NCBI GenBank assembly: GCA_903822175.1
Contig: CAIJOB010000042.1
Location: forward strand, 232,341 to 296,340
Length of the DNA: 64,000 nucleotides
Direction of reading: 5' to 3'
Source: an uncultured Alphaproteobacteria bacterium
Lineage (GTDB): Bacteria; Pseudomonadota; Alphaproteobacteria; Caulobacterales; Caulobacteraceae
In this document: one piece after another, positions 1 to 10,440 of the stretch
Numbering within the stretch: the first letter of the stretch is position 1
Layout: every line of letters begins with the position of its first letter
Program-made: the position numbers and the translations under genes
The notes under the pieces: model-generated
The model's input: only the letters and a program-made list of their open reading frames with translations
What the model was told of the DNA's origin: nothing
Databases searched by the model: none

Positions 1-1379
1 GACATGCGGTCCGTGACAATGCGGATTTCGCCCTGCTCGCCCGCCGGCAGCACGCGGCCTTCGGCGTCGACGATATCGACCTGGGCGCCGGGCGCCGCAT
101 AGCCCAAGGCGCCGGCCTCTTCCGCGATCTGGGTCGCCGACCCCATGGCGATGTTGCCGCTTTCGGTGGCGCCATAGGTGATCAGGATGTCGTGGCTGAG
201 CCGAAGCCGCGCCTCCACGGCGAGGGTTTGCGACAGCACGGCGCCGGTGACAACCAGCCGCAGGCCGGGCGGTGGCGTGAAGGCCGCCGGCAACCAGGTG
301 AGCAGATTGCGCAGCTGGATCGGCGTCAGGCCGATGATCGTCGGCCGCAGCGCGTCGAGCTGCGCGGCCAACCACTCCGCGTTGACGTCGGTCACCAGGG
401 TCGCGCCGCACGTCCAGGCGCCCAGCGCCATGGATTGTCCAAGGCCGGTGTCGAAACCGGTCATCGCCACCCAGCGCCCGTCCTTGCGGGCCAGGTAGGT
501 GAGCGCCGCGGTGCGCGTGTTGTCCTGGATCTGCCGCCAGGTCCGGGCCACCCGGCGCGCCGTTCGCGTGGTGCCGGACGACAGCATGACCCGCGAGACG
601 GTGTCGTGCGTTCCCCGCACTGGCTCCACGGGCGTCGGCTCCGCCGCGCGGGCCGCCGCGATCCAGGCGGGGGACAGGTAGAGCCGCTTGGGATCGGGCT
701 CGGCGTTCCAGTCGGTGAGGCAGAGGTCCGCGCCCGGATCGTCCGACGGCGACGACACCACGCCCAGGCGCGCCAACGCGGCCACGACCACATGCTTCAG
801 GATCAGGTCCTGACCTTGCGAGGTGTGCAGGCGCAGGTAGTGATCCTCGGCCTCTACCGCCCAGACCTCGCCGCCCGCGAGCTTGACGGGGAGGCGGGCC
901 AGGAACTTGGCCGGGGCCGCGCCGGCAGGGGCCGCCTGAGTGAACCCTTCGGCTTGGCGCTCCACCAAGGTGTTCAGCACGACCATGATCAGGGTGATCG
1001 CCAGCACCGTCCCCACCAGGTTCGCCGCGGCGAGCGGGGTGGCGAAACTCGTGCCGAACAGGCGCCAGGTCACCAGGGCGACGACGGCCGTATAGGGGAC
1101 CGCGATACTTGAGGAGGCGAGAAGGGCGCGCCGCCACATCGATCCCGTCGGGCGGTTTCCGGGCGGGAAAAACTTCCGCGAGACGAAGGTCCCCCAAACG
1201 AAGCCGCCCAGCATCAGCCCCAGCCAGTAGGCGAAGCGGCCGAGCAGGTCGCCATGCACCCCGAAGGCGTTGGCGAAGGCCAGGAAGCCCGCGGCGACGA
1301 GCGTGATGGCGAGGCCGCGCAGCCAGCCCTTCCAGTCCTCGTAGGGTCCCCAGTTCAGGATGTTGATACGCCCGGCCAT
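1..1379 (-). CDS. Chimeric ORF, 3' end outside the window: N-terminal multi-TM region plus start of a LytTR DNA-binding domain, continuing in frame into an AMP-dependent acyl-CoA synthetase/ligase lacking its N-terminus
   Basis: Manual reverse-strand translation is open from ATG at 1379 to the window edge: MAGRINILNWGPYEDWKGWLRG...(TM)...GGEVWAVEAEDHYLRLHTSQGQDLIL (LytTR-like), then KHVVVAALARLGVVSSPSDD...SRVMLSSGTTRTARRVARTW (adenylation P-loop) ...GYAAPGAQVDIVDAEGRVLPAGEQGEIRI. Absent from the ORF track because no stop lies inside the window. Confidence 0.75.
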   Translation of the reverse strand, partial: MAGRINILNWGPYEDWKGWLRGLAITLVAAGFLAFANAFGVHGDLLGRFAYWLGLMLGGFVWGTFVSRKFFPPGNRPTGSMWRRALLASSSIAVPYTAVVALVTWRLFGTSFATPLAAANLVGTVLAITLIMVVLNTLVERQAEGFTQAAPAGAAPAKFLARLPVKLAGGEVWAVEAEDHYLRLHTSQGQDLILKHVVVAALARLGVVSSPSDDPGADLCLTDWNAEPDPKRLYLSPAWIAAARAAEPTPVEPVRGTHDTVSRVMLSSGTTRTARRVARTWRQIQDNTRTAALTYLARKDGRWVAMTGFDTGLGQSMALGAWTCGATLVTDVNAEWLAAQLDALRPTIIGLTPIQLRNLLTWLPAAFTPPPGLRLVVTGAVLSQTLAVEARLRLSHDILITYGATESGNIAMGSATQIAEEAGALGYAAPGAQVDIVDAEGRVLPAGEQGEIRIVTDRM

Positions 1380-1575
1380 CTCCGCCGGAGATAGAGGAAG
1401 TCGCGGACTTCGGGAACGGTCCGGATCAGGCGACGTTGGCGCAGCGAGCGCCTGCGTATCTGGGCCAGCGTGCCTGGGTTGGCCGGATTTCGGTTGGCCG
1501 GAACGCCGCCTAGCTTCGAACAGCAGAGCGGGGCATAAGATCGACCGATTCATCATGGCGCCCGCCCGCTCTTAA

Positions 1576-4500
1576 ATGGCCGACCTCGTCTTCCACGATC
1601 CGACCGGACGCAGGGCCAGGCGTGTGCGCTTCATGGGCGGCCTGGTGGCGTCGTTCCTGGCGCTGCTGGTCGCGGCCTTCTTCGCGACCCTGGCCTTCGC
1701 GCCGCGGCTCCCCACGGTCAGCCTGAAGGACCCCGGAACCCTGCCGTCGGCCCTGCACCAGGAGACGGCGCGCAAGCTGAAGGGCCGCAACCAGTGGAAC
1801 CGCATTCCGCATCCGCGCGGCGCGGCGGCGGCCGGCGGCCCGGCCCGGCCGCTGTCGATCGGCTTCTACGTGTCCTGGGACGAAAGCTCGCGGGAGTCGC
1901 TCGCCGACCACGTGGACCAGCTGGACGTCGTCTCGCCGCAGTGGATTTCGCTGACCAAGGCCGACGGCACGGTGGATATCACCGCCGACCCGCAGGCGCG
2001 CGCGATCATCGCGGCGGCCAAGCATCCTCCGTCGATCCTGCCCGGCGTCTTCAACAAGCCGCCGACCGGCGACTGGGACGGGAAGATGGCCGACGCCTTC
2101 CTGCTCAATCCCCAGGCGCGGACCAAGATGATCTCCAACCTAGTCGCCCAGGCGCAGAAGCGCGGCTATGCGGGCTATGTCTTCGACCTGGAGGCCATGT
2201 CGCCGGCCGGCATGCGCGCCTATCCAAGCTTCATCGCCCAGGCCCGCGCGGCCCTGAAGCCGATCGGCCGCGATGTCTGGGTGACCACCTACTTCGCCGA
2301 CGACGACTTTCCCTACAAGGCGCTGCAGGACGCCGCCGACGCGGTGGTGCTGATGGCCTACGACCAGCACTACGGCGGCGGCGAGCCGGGTCCGGTGGCC
2401 GCCCAGGACTGGTTCGAGACCAACCTCGCCCGGCGCATGGAGCACCTGGATCCGGCCAAGACCATCGTCGCGCTGGACACCGTCGGCTACGACTGGACGC
2501 TCGCCGGTCAGCACAACAAGGCCAGCGGCAAGGCGGCGCTGTTCGCCGACGCCACCCAGACCGCGCACGACGCCGAGGTGCAGGTCGAGATGGAGGAAAA
2601 CTCCCTCAACCCGACCTTCGGCTACCAGGACGACCAGGGGCTCAAGCACGTGGTCTGGTTCCTGGACGCGCCGACGCTGTTCAACCAGATCAAGGTCGCC
2701 GACGGCTTCCGGCCGCTCGGCTATGCGCTGTGGCGGATGGGCGGTGAGGACGGCCTCGACTACCAGGTGCTGCGGCACGAATACGGCCAGGCCAAGCCCG
2801 ACGGGCTGGAGGCGCTGAAGCCGGGCGCCGGTGTCGATTTCGACGGCCAGGGCGAGGTGCTGCACGTCTCCTCGATCCCAACGCCCGGGCGCCGCTCGCT
2901 GGAGATCGACTCCGACACCGGCCTGGTCTCGGGCGAGAACTATGAGGTGATGCCGACCTCCTATGTGATCCAGCGCTATGGCTTCCATCCGGGCTGGGTG
3001 GCGATCACCTTCGATGACGGGCCGGACGAGCGCTGGACGCCGAAAATCCTCGACATCCTGAAGGAGAAGAAGGCGTCGGCGACCTTCTTCGTGATCGGCA
3101 AGAACATGGCCAACAAGCCGGGGCTGGTGGCGCGCGAGGTCCGCGAGGGCCACGACGTCGGCAACCACACCTGGACCCACCCGGACATCTCCAAGGTCTC
3201 CGCGGCGCAGGCGGCGGTGGAGCTTTCGGCGACGCAGCGATTGTTCGAGACCATCACCGGGCGGTCCATGAGGCTGTTCCGGCCACCCTATTTCGGCGAC
3301 GCGGAGCCTTCGACGCCGCGCGAGGTCGCGCCGCTACTGACCGGCCAGACTCAGGGCTACCTGGCCGTCGGCCTGCGCATCGATCCCGACGACTGGGACC
3401 ATCCCGACGCGACGACGGCGGCGCGGGTGGTCGACGTGGCCCTCACCCGGCTCGCGGAGACCAGCTCCAGCGGCGGCCGCCCGCCTGGCCAGGTCATCCT
3501 GCTGCACGACAGCGGCGGCGACCGCAGCCGCACGGTCGAGGCGCTCCCCAAGCTCATCGATGCGCTACGGGCCCACGGCTACAAGATCGTCACCATCGGC
3601 GACCTGGCCGGCATGACCAACGCCGAGGCCATGCCGCCCACGAGCCGCAACTCCTTCGAGCTGCTGCTCGACCGGATCGGCTTCGGCTTCTTCCATGGCG
3701 TGAACATCGCGCTGACGACGCTGTTCATCACCGCCATCGTGCTGGGTGTTGGGCGGCTGTTGCTGCTGGGCGTCCTGGCGCTCGTGCACCGCTTCACCAT
3801 CGGCAAGCGCACCCCGCCGATGCCGGACCCGCAGACCGGGCCGCTGATCAGCGTACTGATCCCCTGCTTCAACGAGGAAAAGGTGATCGAAAGCTCGATC
3901 CGCCGGATCCTGGCCTCCAACTGGGCCAAGCTGGAGGTGCTGGTGCTGGACGACGGCTCGTCCGACCACACCGCCGAGGTGGTGCGCAAGGCCTTCGCCG
4001 ACGAGCCGCGCGTGACGCTGATGAGCTTCGAGAACGGCGGCAAGGCGCGCGCGCTGAACAAGGGCCTCGCCAAGGCGCATGGCGACGTGGTGGTGGCGTT
4101 GGACGCCGACACCCTGTTCCCCTCCGACACTCTGGCCAAGCTCGCCCGCTGGTTCGGCGATCCCAGGGTAGGCGCGGTCGCGGGCAACGCGCTGGTCGGC
4201 AACCGCCGCAACCTGATCACCCGCTGGCAGGCGCTGGAATATGTCACCGCCCAGAACCTGGAGCGGCGCGCGCTGGCGGCCCTGGGCGCGGTGACCGTTG
4301 TGCCGGGCGCGGTGGGCGCCTGGCGCAAGGCGGCGCTCGATGCGCTCGGCGGCTATCCGGACGACACGCTCGCCGAAGACCAGGACCTGACCATGGCCCT
4401 GCAGATCGCCGGCTGGCGGGTGGAGTTCGATCCCGAGGCGCGCGCCTACACCGAGGCGCCGGAGACGGTCGGCGGCCTGTTGAAACAGCGGTTCCGCTGG

Positions 4501-4962
4501 TCGTTCGGCACCCTGCAATGCATCTACAAGCACCGCTCGGCGCTGTTTAATCCAAAGCGCCCGGTGCTGGGCTTCGTCGCCCTGCCGCAAATCTGGCTGT
4601 TCCAGATCATCCTGACGGCGGTCGCGCCGCTGATCGACCTGGCGGTGGTCTGGAGCCTGATCTCAGCGGCCTACGGCTTCACCAACCATTCGACGGAGTG
4701 GTCGCCGGACGATCTGGTCCGGCCGCTGTTCTACTGGGCGGCCTTCATCTTCCTCGACCTGTCGGCCGGCGCGCTCGGCATGGCGCTGGAGCGCCGCGCG
4801 CCCTGGGGAGACCTCGTCTGGATGCCGGTCCAGCGGTTCGGCTACCGGCAGCTGATGTATTATGTGGTGGTCAAGTCGATCGACGCGGCCCTGCATGGCG
4901 CGCGCGTCGGCTGGGGCAAGCTTGAACGCCGCGCCAGCGCCGGGTTCGAAGGCGCGGGCTAA
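1576..4962 (+). CDS. Trifunctional envelope polysaccharide protein: GH18-like domain, NodB-type polysaccharide deacetylase, GT2 family glycosyltransferase
   Basis: 1128-aa ORF with N-terminal TM, GH18-like motif (YVFDLEAMS, ALWRMGGEDG), NodB motifs (ITFDDGPDE, HDVGNHTWTHPD, RPPYF), GT2 motifs (ISVLIPCFNEEKVIESSI, DADTLF, EDQDLTMAL, QRFRWSFGT), C-terminal TM. Confidence 0.9.
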   Translation: MADLVFHDPTGRRARRVRFMGGLVASFLALLVAAFFATLAFAPRLPTVSLKDPGTLPSALHQETARKLKGRNQWNRIPHPRGAAAAGGPARPLSIGFYVSWDESSRESLADHVDQLDVVSPQWISLTKADGTVDITADPQARAIIAAAKHPPSILPGVFNKPPTGDWDGKMADAFLLNPQARTKMISNLVAQAQKRGYAGYVFDLEAMSPAGMRAYPSFIAQARAALKPIGRDVWVTTYFADDDFPYKALQDAADAVVLMAYDQHYGGGEPGPVAAQDWFETNLARRMEHLDPAKTIVALDTVGYDWTLAGQHNKASGKAALFADATQTAHDAEVQVEMEENSLNPTFGYQDDQGLKHVVWFLDAPTLFNQIKVADGFRPLGYALWRMGGEDGLDYQVLRHEYGQAKPDGLEALKPGAGVDFDGQGEVLHVSSIPTPGRRSLEIDSDTGLVSGENYEVMPTSYVIQRYGFHPGWVAITFDDGPDERWTPKILDILKEKKASATFFVIGKNMANKPGLVAREVREGHDVGNHTWTHPDISKVSAAQAAVELSATQRLFETITGRSMRLFRPPYFGDAEPSTPREVAPLLTGQTQGYLAVGLRIDPDDWDHPDATTAARVVDVALTRLAETSSSGGRPPGQVILLHDSGGDRSRTVEALPKLIDALRAHGYKIVTIGDLAGMTNAEAMPPTSRNSFELLLDRIGFGFFHGVNIALTTLFITAIVLGVGRLLLLGVLALVHRFTIGKRTPPMPDPQTGPLISVLIPCFNEEKVIESSIRRILASNWAKLEVLVLDDGSSDHTAEVVRKAFADEPRVTLMSFENGGKARALNKGLAKAHGDVVVALDADTLFPSDTLAKLARWFGDPRVGAVAGNALVGNRRNLITRWQALEYVTAQNLERRALAALGAVTVVPGAVGAWRKAALDALGGYPDDTLAEDQDLTMALQIAGWRVEFDPEARAYTEAPETVGGLLKQRFRWSFGTLQCIYKHRSALFNPKRPVLGFVALPQIWLFQIILTAVAPLIDLAVVWSLISAAYGFTNHSTEWSPDDLVRPLFYWAAFIFLDLSAGALGMALERRAPWGDLVWMPVQRFGYRQLMYYVVVKSIDAALHGARVGWGKLERRASAGFEGAG

Positions 4963-4964
4963 CC

Positions 4965-5122
4965 TAGATCCTCCCCCAGCGCGAAGCGCGATTGAGGGGG
5001 AGGTGGCTCGGTGCGAAGCGCCGAGACGGAGAGGGTTTCACCCGCGGCGGATAGACCAGTGGGCTTGAACCCCCTCAGTCTGTCTTCGCAGACAGCTCCC
5101 CCTGAGGGGTGAGCAACTTAAG
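4965..5122. repeat. Dispersed palindromic intergenic repeat, copy 1 (family A)
   Basis: TAGATCCTCCCCCAGCGCGAAGCGCGATTGAGGGGGAGGTGGCTCGGTGCGAAGCGCCGAGACGG... is nearly identical to 29125-29280; contains several hairpins. Confidence 0.9.
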
Positions 5123-5235
5123 GAACCGGGATTTACGACGGTCCCGCGGTTGTCTTCCCTCGGAGCGGCGCCTATAACGCCGCCCACTCGCCGAGCCGGC
5201 GAGACCCCCTTCGCCAGCGCGTTTCTGCGAGCCTC

Positions 5236-6450
5236 ATGAACATCCACGAACACCAAGCCAAGGCCGTCCTCGCCGAGTTCGGCGTGGCGGTCCCGAGAGG
5301 CTTCGCGGCCTTCACCGTCGCCGAGGCCACTGCGGCCGCCGAGAAGCTGGGGGGTCCGGTCTTCGTGGTGAAGTCGCAGATCCACGCCGGCGGACGCGGC
5401 AAGGGCCGCTTCGAGGGCCTGGGCCCCGACGCCAAGGGCGGGGTCCGCGTCGTCAAGTCGGTGGCCGAGGTCACCGCCAACGCCTCCGAGATGCTGGGCC
5501 GCGTGCTGGTGACCCACCAGACCGGGCCCAAGGGCAAGCAGGTCAACCGCCTCTACATTGAGGAAGGCGCCGCCATCGCCCGCGAGCTTTACCTCTCGCT
5601 GCTGGTCGACCGCGAAACGAGCCGGGTCTCGGTCGTGGCCTCCACCGAAGGCGGCATGGACATCGAGGAGGTCGCGCATTCGACCCCCGAAAAGATCGTC
5701 ACCTTCTCGATCGACCCTGTCACCGGCGTGCGCGGCTTCCACGGCCTGAAGCTGGCCGCGGCGCTCGGCCTCTCGGGCGACCTGACCAAACAGGCCGGCA
5801 AGCTGATCGGCCAGCTCTACGAAGCCTTCGTCGCCAAGGACATGGCGATGCTGGAAGTGAACCCGCTGATCGTCACGGCTGCCAGTGAAGGCCAAGAGGG
5901 GCAGCTGCGCGTCCTCGACGCCAAGGTCTCCTTCGACGACAACGCCCTGTTCCGTCACCCGGACATCAAGGCGCTGCGCGACGAGAGCGAGGAAGACCCC
6001 AAGGAGATCGAGGCCTCCAAATACGACCTCAGCTACATCGCGCTCGACGGTCAGATCGGCTGCATGGTCAACGGCGCGGGCCTGGCCATGGCGACCATGG
6101 ACATCATCAAGCTCTATGGCGCCGAGCCCGCCAACTTCCTCGACGTCGGCGGCGGGGCCGATGAGGCCAAGGTCACCGCGGCCTTCAAGATCATCATCTC
6201 CGACCCCAACGTGAAGGGCATCCTGGTCAATATCTTCGGCGGCATCGCCCGCTGCGATATCCTGGCCCAGGGCGTCGTCGCCGCGGTCAAGCAGGTGGGT
6301 CTGAACGTGCCGCTGGTGGTGCGCCTGGAAGGCACCAATGCCGAGCTCGGCAAGAAGATCATCAACGAGAGCGGCCTGAACGTCATCGCCGCCAACGACC
6401 TCTCCGACGGGGCCGAGAAGATCGTGAAAGCCGTGCGGGGCGCTCAGTAA
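5236..6450 (+). CDS. sucC: Succinyl-CoA synthetase (ADP-forming) subunit beta
   Basis: [22 protein letters not shown]...; [13 protein letters not shown]-grasp; followed directly by sucD. Confidence 0.98.
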   Translation: MNIHEHQAKAVLAEFGVAVPRGFAAFTVAEATAAAEKLGGPVFVVKSQIHAGGRGKGRFEGLGPDAKGGVRVVKSVAEVTANASEMLGRVLVTHQTGPKGKQVNRLYIEEGAAIARELYLSLLVDRETSRVSVVASTEGGMDIEEVAHSTPEKIVTFSIDPVTGVRGFHGLKLAAALGLSGDLTKQAGKLIGQLYEAFVAKDMAMLEVNPLIVTAASEGQEGQLRVLDAKVSFDDNALFRHPDIKALRDESEEDPKEIEASKYDLSYIALDGQIGCMVNGAGLAMATMDIIKLYGAEPANFLDVGGGADEAKVTAAFKIIISDPNVKGILVNIFGGIARCDILAQGVVAAVKQVGLNVPLVVRLEGTNAELGKKIINESGLNVIAANDLSDGAEKIVKAVRGAQ

Positions 6451-6453
6451 GCC

Positions 6454-7332
6454 ATGTCGATCCTGATCAACAAAGACACCCGCGTCATCTGCCAGGGCTT
6501 CACCGGCGCCCAGGGCACGTTCCACTCCGAGCAGGCCATCGCCTACGGCACCAAGATGCTGGGCGGGGTGACACCGGGCAAAGGCGGCACGACCCACATC
6601 GGCCTGCCGGTGTTCAACACCGTCGCCGAGATCGTGAAGAACGAGCGGGTGGACGCGTCTGCGATCTACGTCCCGCCGGCCTTCGCCGCGGACTCGATCC
6701 TGGAAGCCATCGACTCTGAGATCCCGCTGATCATCTGCATCACCGAGGGCATCCCGGTGTCGGACATGGTCAAGGTGCGGCGCGCGCTGGACGGCTCGAA
6801 ATCCAGGCTGATCGGGCCCAATTGCCCGGGCGTGCTCACCCCGAATGAATGCAAAATAGGCATCATGCCGGGCAACATCTTCAAGAAGGGCTCGGTGGGC
6901 GTTGTTTCCCGCTCGGGCACCCTTACCTATGAAGCCGTGTTCCAGACCACTCAGGTAGGCCTTGGCCAGACGACGGCTGTAGGCATTGGCGGCGACCCGG
7001 TGAAAGGCACCGAGTTCATCGCCATGCTCGACCTGTTCCTGAAGGACCCGGAGACCGAGTCGATCATCATGATCGGCGAGATCGGCGGCGCGGGCGAGGA
7101 AGACGCGGCTGAGTTCATCAAGAATTCACCAACCAAGAAGCCTATGGTCGGCTTCATCGCGGGACGCACCGCGCCGCCTGGACGGCGCATGGGTCACGCG
7201 GGCGCGATCATCTCCGGCGGCAAGGGCGGAGCCGAGGACAAGATCGCCGCGATGGAAGCTGCGGGCATCCGCGTTTCCCCATCGCCGGCGAAACTCGGTG
7301 AAACCCTTCTTGAGGTCCTGAAAGGGTCTTAA
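6454..7332 (+). CDS. sucD: Succinyl-CoA synthetase subunit alpha
   Basis: [45 protein letters not shown]...; [12 protein letters not shown] active-site region. Confidence 0.98.
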   Translation: MSILINKDTRVICQGFTGAQGTFHSEQAIAYGTKMLGGVTPGKGGTTHIGLPVFNTVAEIVKNERVDASAIYVPPAFAADSILEAIDSEIPLIICITEGIPVSDMVKVRRALDGSKSRLIGPNCPGVLTPNECKIGIMPGNIFKKGSVGVVSRSGTLTYEAVFQTTQVGLGQTTAVGIGGDPVKGTEFIAMLDLFLKDPETESIIMIGEIGGAGEEDAAEFIKNSPTKKPMVGFIAGRTAPPGRRMGHAGAIISGGKGGAEDKIAAMEAAGIRVSPSPAKLGETLLEVLKGS

Positions 7333-7419
7333 GCCGGTAATTAGACGTAAGTAGAGCGGTCCGCGCTCGGCTCCTTTCCCTAGAAGCTCCGCGGTCCCGG
7401 CTCTGGGAAAGCGGACGAC

Positions 7420-10392
7420 ATGGCCGACGACGCAGGTCTGATCAACGAGGTCTTGGCGGAGACCTCCTTCCTCTACGGCGGCAACGCGGCCTTCGTGGAA
7501 GACCTCTATGCGCAGTGGTCGGCCGACCCCAATTCGGTCGAAGCCTCCTGGCGCGCCTTCTTTGCCTCCCTGCACGACGCCGCCGGTGACGTGAAGCGCG
7601 CCGCGGCTGACCCCGCCTGGATCCAGCGCGCCGCCCCGCCCGCCCGTCCCGACTGGCTCTCGGCGCTCGACGGCATGTGGCCGGCGGTGGAAGCCAAACT
7701 CGGCGCCAAGATCGCCGAGCGCGGCCCGCCCGCCGCAGCCGCTGGCCCCGCGGCCTCCACTGACGCCGTCCGCGCCGCGACGCTCGATTCCCTGCGCGCC
7801 ATCATGATGATCCGCGCCTATCGGATGCGCGGCCACCTGAAGGCCAATCTCGATCCCTTGGGCATCGCCACCACGCCCGGCGACGCTTCGGAGCTCGACC
7901 CCGCGACCTACGGCTTCTCGGAGGCCGATTACGACCGGACGATCTTCCTGGACTTCGTGCTGGGGCTGGAGACGGCGACGATCCGCGAGATCCTGGCGAT
8001 CGTCCGCCGGACCTACTGCGGCAGCGTCGGCGTCCAGTACATGCACATCTCCGACCCCAAGGAGAAGGGCTGGCTGCAGGCCCGCATCGAGGGCCGCGAC
8101 AAGGAGATCGTCTTCACCAAGGAGGGCAAGGTCGCCATCCTGAAGAAACTGATCGAGACCGAGGGCTTCGAGAAGTTCCTGCACCGCCGTTTCCCCGGCA
8201 CCAAGCGCTTCGGCCTGGACGGCGGCGAAAGCCTGGTGCCGGCGCTCGAGCAGATCATCAAGCGCGGCGGCGCGCTGGGCGTGAAGGACATCATCATCGG
8301 CATGCCGCACCGCGGCCGCCTGAACGTGCTTGCTGCGGTGATGGGCAAGCCCTATCAGGTGATCTTCCACGAGTTCCAGGGCGGCTCGTCGCTCCCCTCC
8401 GACGTCGAGGGGTCGGGCGACGTGAAGTACCATCTGGGCGCCAGCTCGGACCGGGCGTTCGACGGCAACTCCGTCCACCTGTCGCTGACCGCCAACCCCA
8501 GCCACCTGGAGATCGTCAATCCGGTGGTGATCGGCAAGGCCCGCGCCAAGCAGGCCTTTGAACTGCGCGCCAATCCCACCGCCGGGCGCGGCCATGTGCT
8601 GCCGCTCCTGATGCACGGCGACGCGGCCTTCGCCGGCCAGGGCGTGGTGGCCGAGTGCTTTGCGCTGTCGCAGCTGCGCGGCTATGGGGTCGGCGGCTCG
8701 CTGCACTTCATCGTCAACAACCAGATCGGCTTCACCACCAGCCCGAAGAATTCCCGCTCCTCGCCCTATCCGTCCGACGTGGCGCTGATGGTCGAGGCGC
8801 CGATCTTCCATGCCAACGGCGACGATCCCGAGGCCGTGGTGTTCGCCACCAAGGTCGCCATCGAATACCGCCAGCAGTTCGGCAAGGACGTGGTGGTCGA
8901 CATGTTCTGCTACCGCCGGTTCGGTCACAACGAGGGCGACGACCCGACGATGACCCAGCCCCTGATGTACGCGAAGATCAAGGACCACCCGAGCGTCCGC
9001 GATCTCTACGCCAAGCGGCTGGTCGGCGAAGGCACCGCGACGCAAGTCGAGGTCGACGGCTGGATCGCCGACTTCGACAAGTTCCTCGACGCCGAGTTCG
9101 ACAGCGGCAAGAGCTACCACGCCGACAAGGCCGACTGGCTGGACGGCAAGTGGTCGGGCCTGAAACTGCCCGGCTCGGAAGAGAGCGGCGTCACGGGCGT
9201 CGCCAAGCAAAAGCTCATCGATCTGGGCCAGAAGATCACCACCATCCCCGACCGGATCAGCGTCCACAAGACCGTCGACCGGGTGATCGCCGCGCGGCGC
9301 GAGGCCATCGACAAGGGCGAGGGCCTGGACTGGTCGACCGCCGAAAGCCTGGCCTTCGCGACCCTGCTCGACCAGGGCTATCCGGTGCGCCTGTCGGGCC
9401 AGGATTCGATCCGCGGCACCTTCACCCAGCGCCATGCTGGCATCGTCGACCAGACGACCGAAGAGACCTATTTCCCGCTGCGGAACCTCGGTCCGCAACA
9501 GGCGCACTTCGAGGTCCTGAACTCGGCGCTCTCGGAAGAGGCGGTGCTGGGCTTCGAGTACGGCTTCTCGCTCACGGACCCCAATACGCTCGACATGTGG
9601 GAAGCCCAGTTCGGCGACTTCGTGAACGGCGCCCAGGTGCTGATCGACCAGTTCATCTCGTCGGGCGAACGCAAGTGGCTGCGGATGAGTGGGCTCGTCA
9701 TGCTGCTGCCGCACGGCTACGAGGGCCAGGGCCCGGAGCATTCGTCGGCCCGCCTGGAGCGCTTCCTGCAGAGCTGCGCCGAGGACAATATGCAGGTGGT
9801 CAACTGCTCGACGCCGGCCAACTATTTCCACGTCCTGCGCCGCCAGATGATCCGCGAGTTCCGCAAGCCGCTGATCGTCATGACGCCCAAGTCACTGCTT
9901 CGGAACAAGCGCGCGGTCTCCAACCTTTCCGACCTCGCCGAGGGCACCAGCTTCCACCGGGTGATGCCCGATGGGGCCGAGGCCGGTGCGGACGTCGGCG
10001 GCATCAAGCTGCAGAGCGACGACAAGATCACCCGGGTGATCATCTGTTCCGGCAAGGTCTACTTCGACCTGACCGACCAGCGGGCCAAGACCGGCCGCGA
10101 CGACGTCTATGTGCTGCGCCTGGAGCAGTTCTATCCGTGGCCGCTGAAGTCGCTGTCCAATGTGCTGAAGCGGTTCAAGAACGCCGACCTGGTCTGGTGC
10201 CAGGAAGAGCCGAAGAACATGGGCGGCTGGACCTTCGTCGATCCCTGGCTGGAGCTGACGCTGGACCGGCTGTCGATCAAGGCCAAGCGCGCCCGCTACG
10301 TTGGCCGCCCGGCCTCGGCCTCGACCGCGGCCGGGCTGATGGCGCGGCACCTGAAAGAGCTCGAAGCCTTCCTCACCGAAGCCTTCGCCTGA
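7420..10392 (+). CDS. sucA: 2-oxoglutarate dehydrogenase E1 component
   Basis: 990 aa; FLYGGNAAFVEDLYAQWSADPNSVEASWRAFF; MPHRGRLNVLA; PEHSSARLERFLQ. Confidence 0.98.
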   Translation: MADDAGLINEVLAETSFLYGGNAAFVEDLYAQWSADPNSVEASWRAFFASLHDAAGDVKRAAADPAWIQRAAPPARPDWLSALDGMWPAVEAKLGAKIAERGPPAAAAGPAASTDAVRAATLDSLRAIMMIRAYRMRGHLKANLDPLGIATTPGDASELDPATYGFSEADYDRTIFLDFVLGLETATIREILAIVRRTYCGSVGVQYMHISDPKEKGWLQARIEGRDKEIVFTKEGKVAILKKLIETEGFEKFLHRRFPGTKRFGLDGGESLVPALEQIIKRGGALGVKDIIIGMPHRGRLNVLAAVMGKPYQVIFHEFQGGSSLPSDVEGSGDVKYHLGASSDRAFDGNSVHLSLTANPSHLEIVNPVVIGKARAKQAFELRANPTAGRGHVLPLLMHGDAAFAGQGVVAECFALSQLRGYGVGGSLHFIVNNQIGFTTSPKNSRSSPYPSDVALMVEAPIFHANGDDPEAVVFATKVAIEYRQQFGKDVVVDMFCYRRFGHNEGDDPTMTQPLMYAKIKDHPSVRDLYAKRLVGEGTATQVEVDGWIADFDKFLDAEFDSGKSYHADKADWLDGKWSGLKLPGSEESGVTGVAKQKLIDLGQKITTIPDRISVHKTVDRVIAARREAIDKGEGLDWSTAESLAFATLLDQGYPVRLSGQDSIRGTFTQRHAGIVDQTTEETYFPLRNLGPQQAHFEVLNSALSEEAVLGFEYGFSLTDPNTLDMWEAQFGDFVNGAQVLIDQFISSGERKWLRMSGLVMLLPHGYEGQGPEHSSARLERFLQSCAEDNMQVVNCSTPANYFHVLRRQMIREFRKPLIVMTPKSLLRNKRAVSNLSDLAEGTSFHRVMPDGAEAGADVGGIKLQSDDKITRVIICSGKVYFDLTDQRAKTGRDDVYVLRLEQFYPWPLKSLSNVLKRFKNADLVWCQEEPKNMGGWTFVDPWLELTLDRLSIKAKRARYVGRPASASTAAGLMARHLKELEAFLTEAFA

Positions 10393-10440
10393 TCACCTGA
10401 GTACGTCTGAGTTTTTGAGAATCTAAGGAGCGCATTCCCT

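Noticed and set aside
192-1112. 306-aa plus-strand ORF at the left edge
   Set aside because: Arg/Gly/His-rich shadow frame antisense to the LytTR/ligase reading frame, which has recognisable motifs.
7126-9831. 901-aa minus-strand ORF
   Set aside because: Antisense to sucD/sucA; low-complexity composition typical of GC-rich shadow frames, no motifs.
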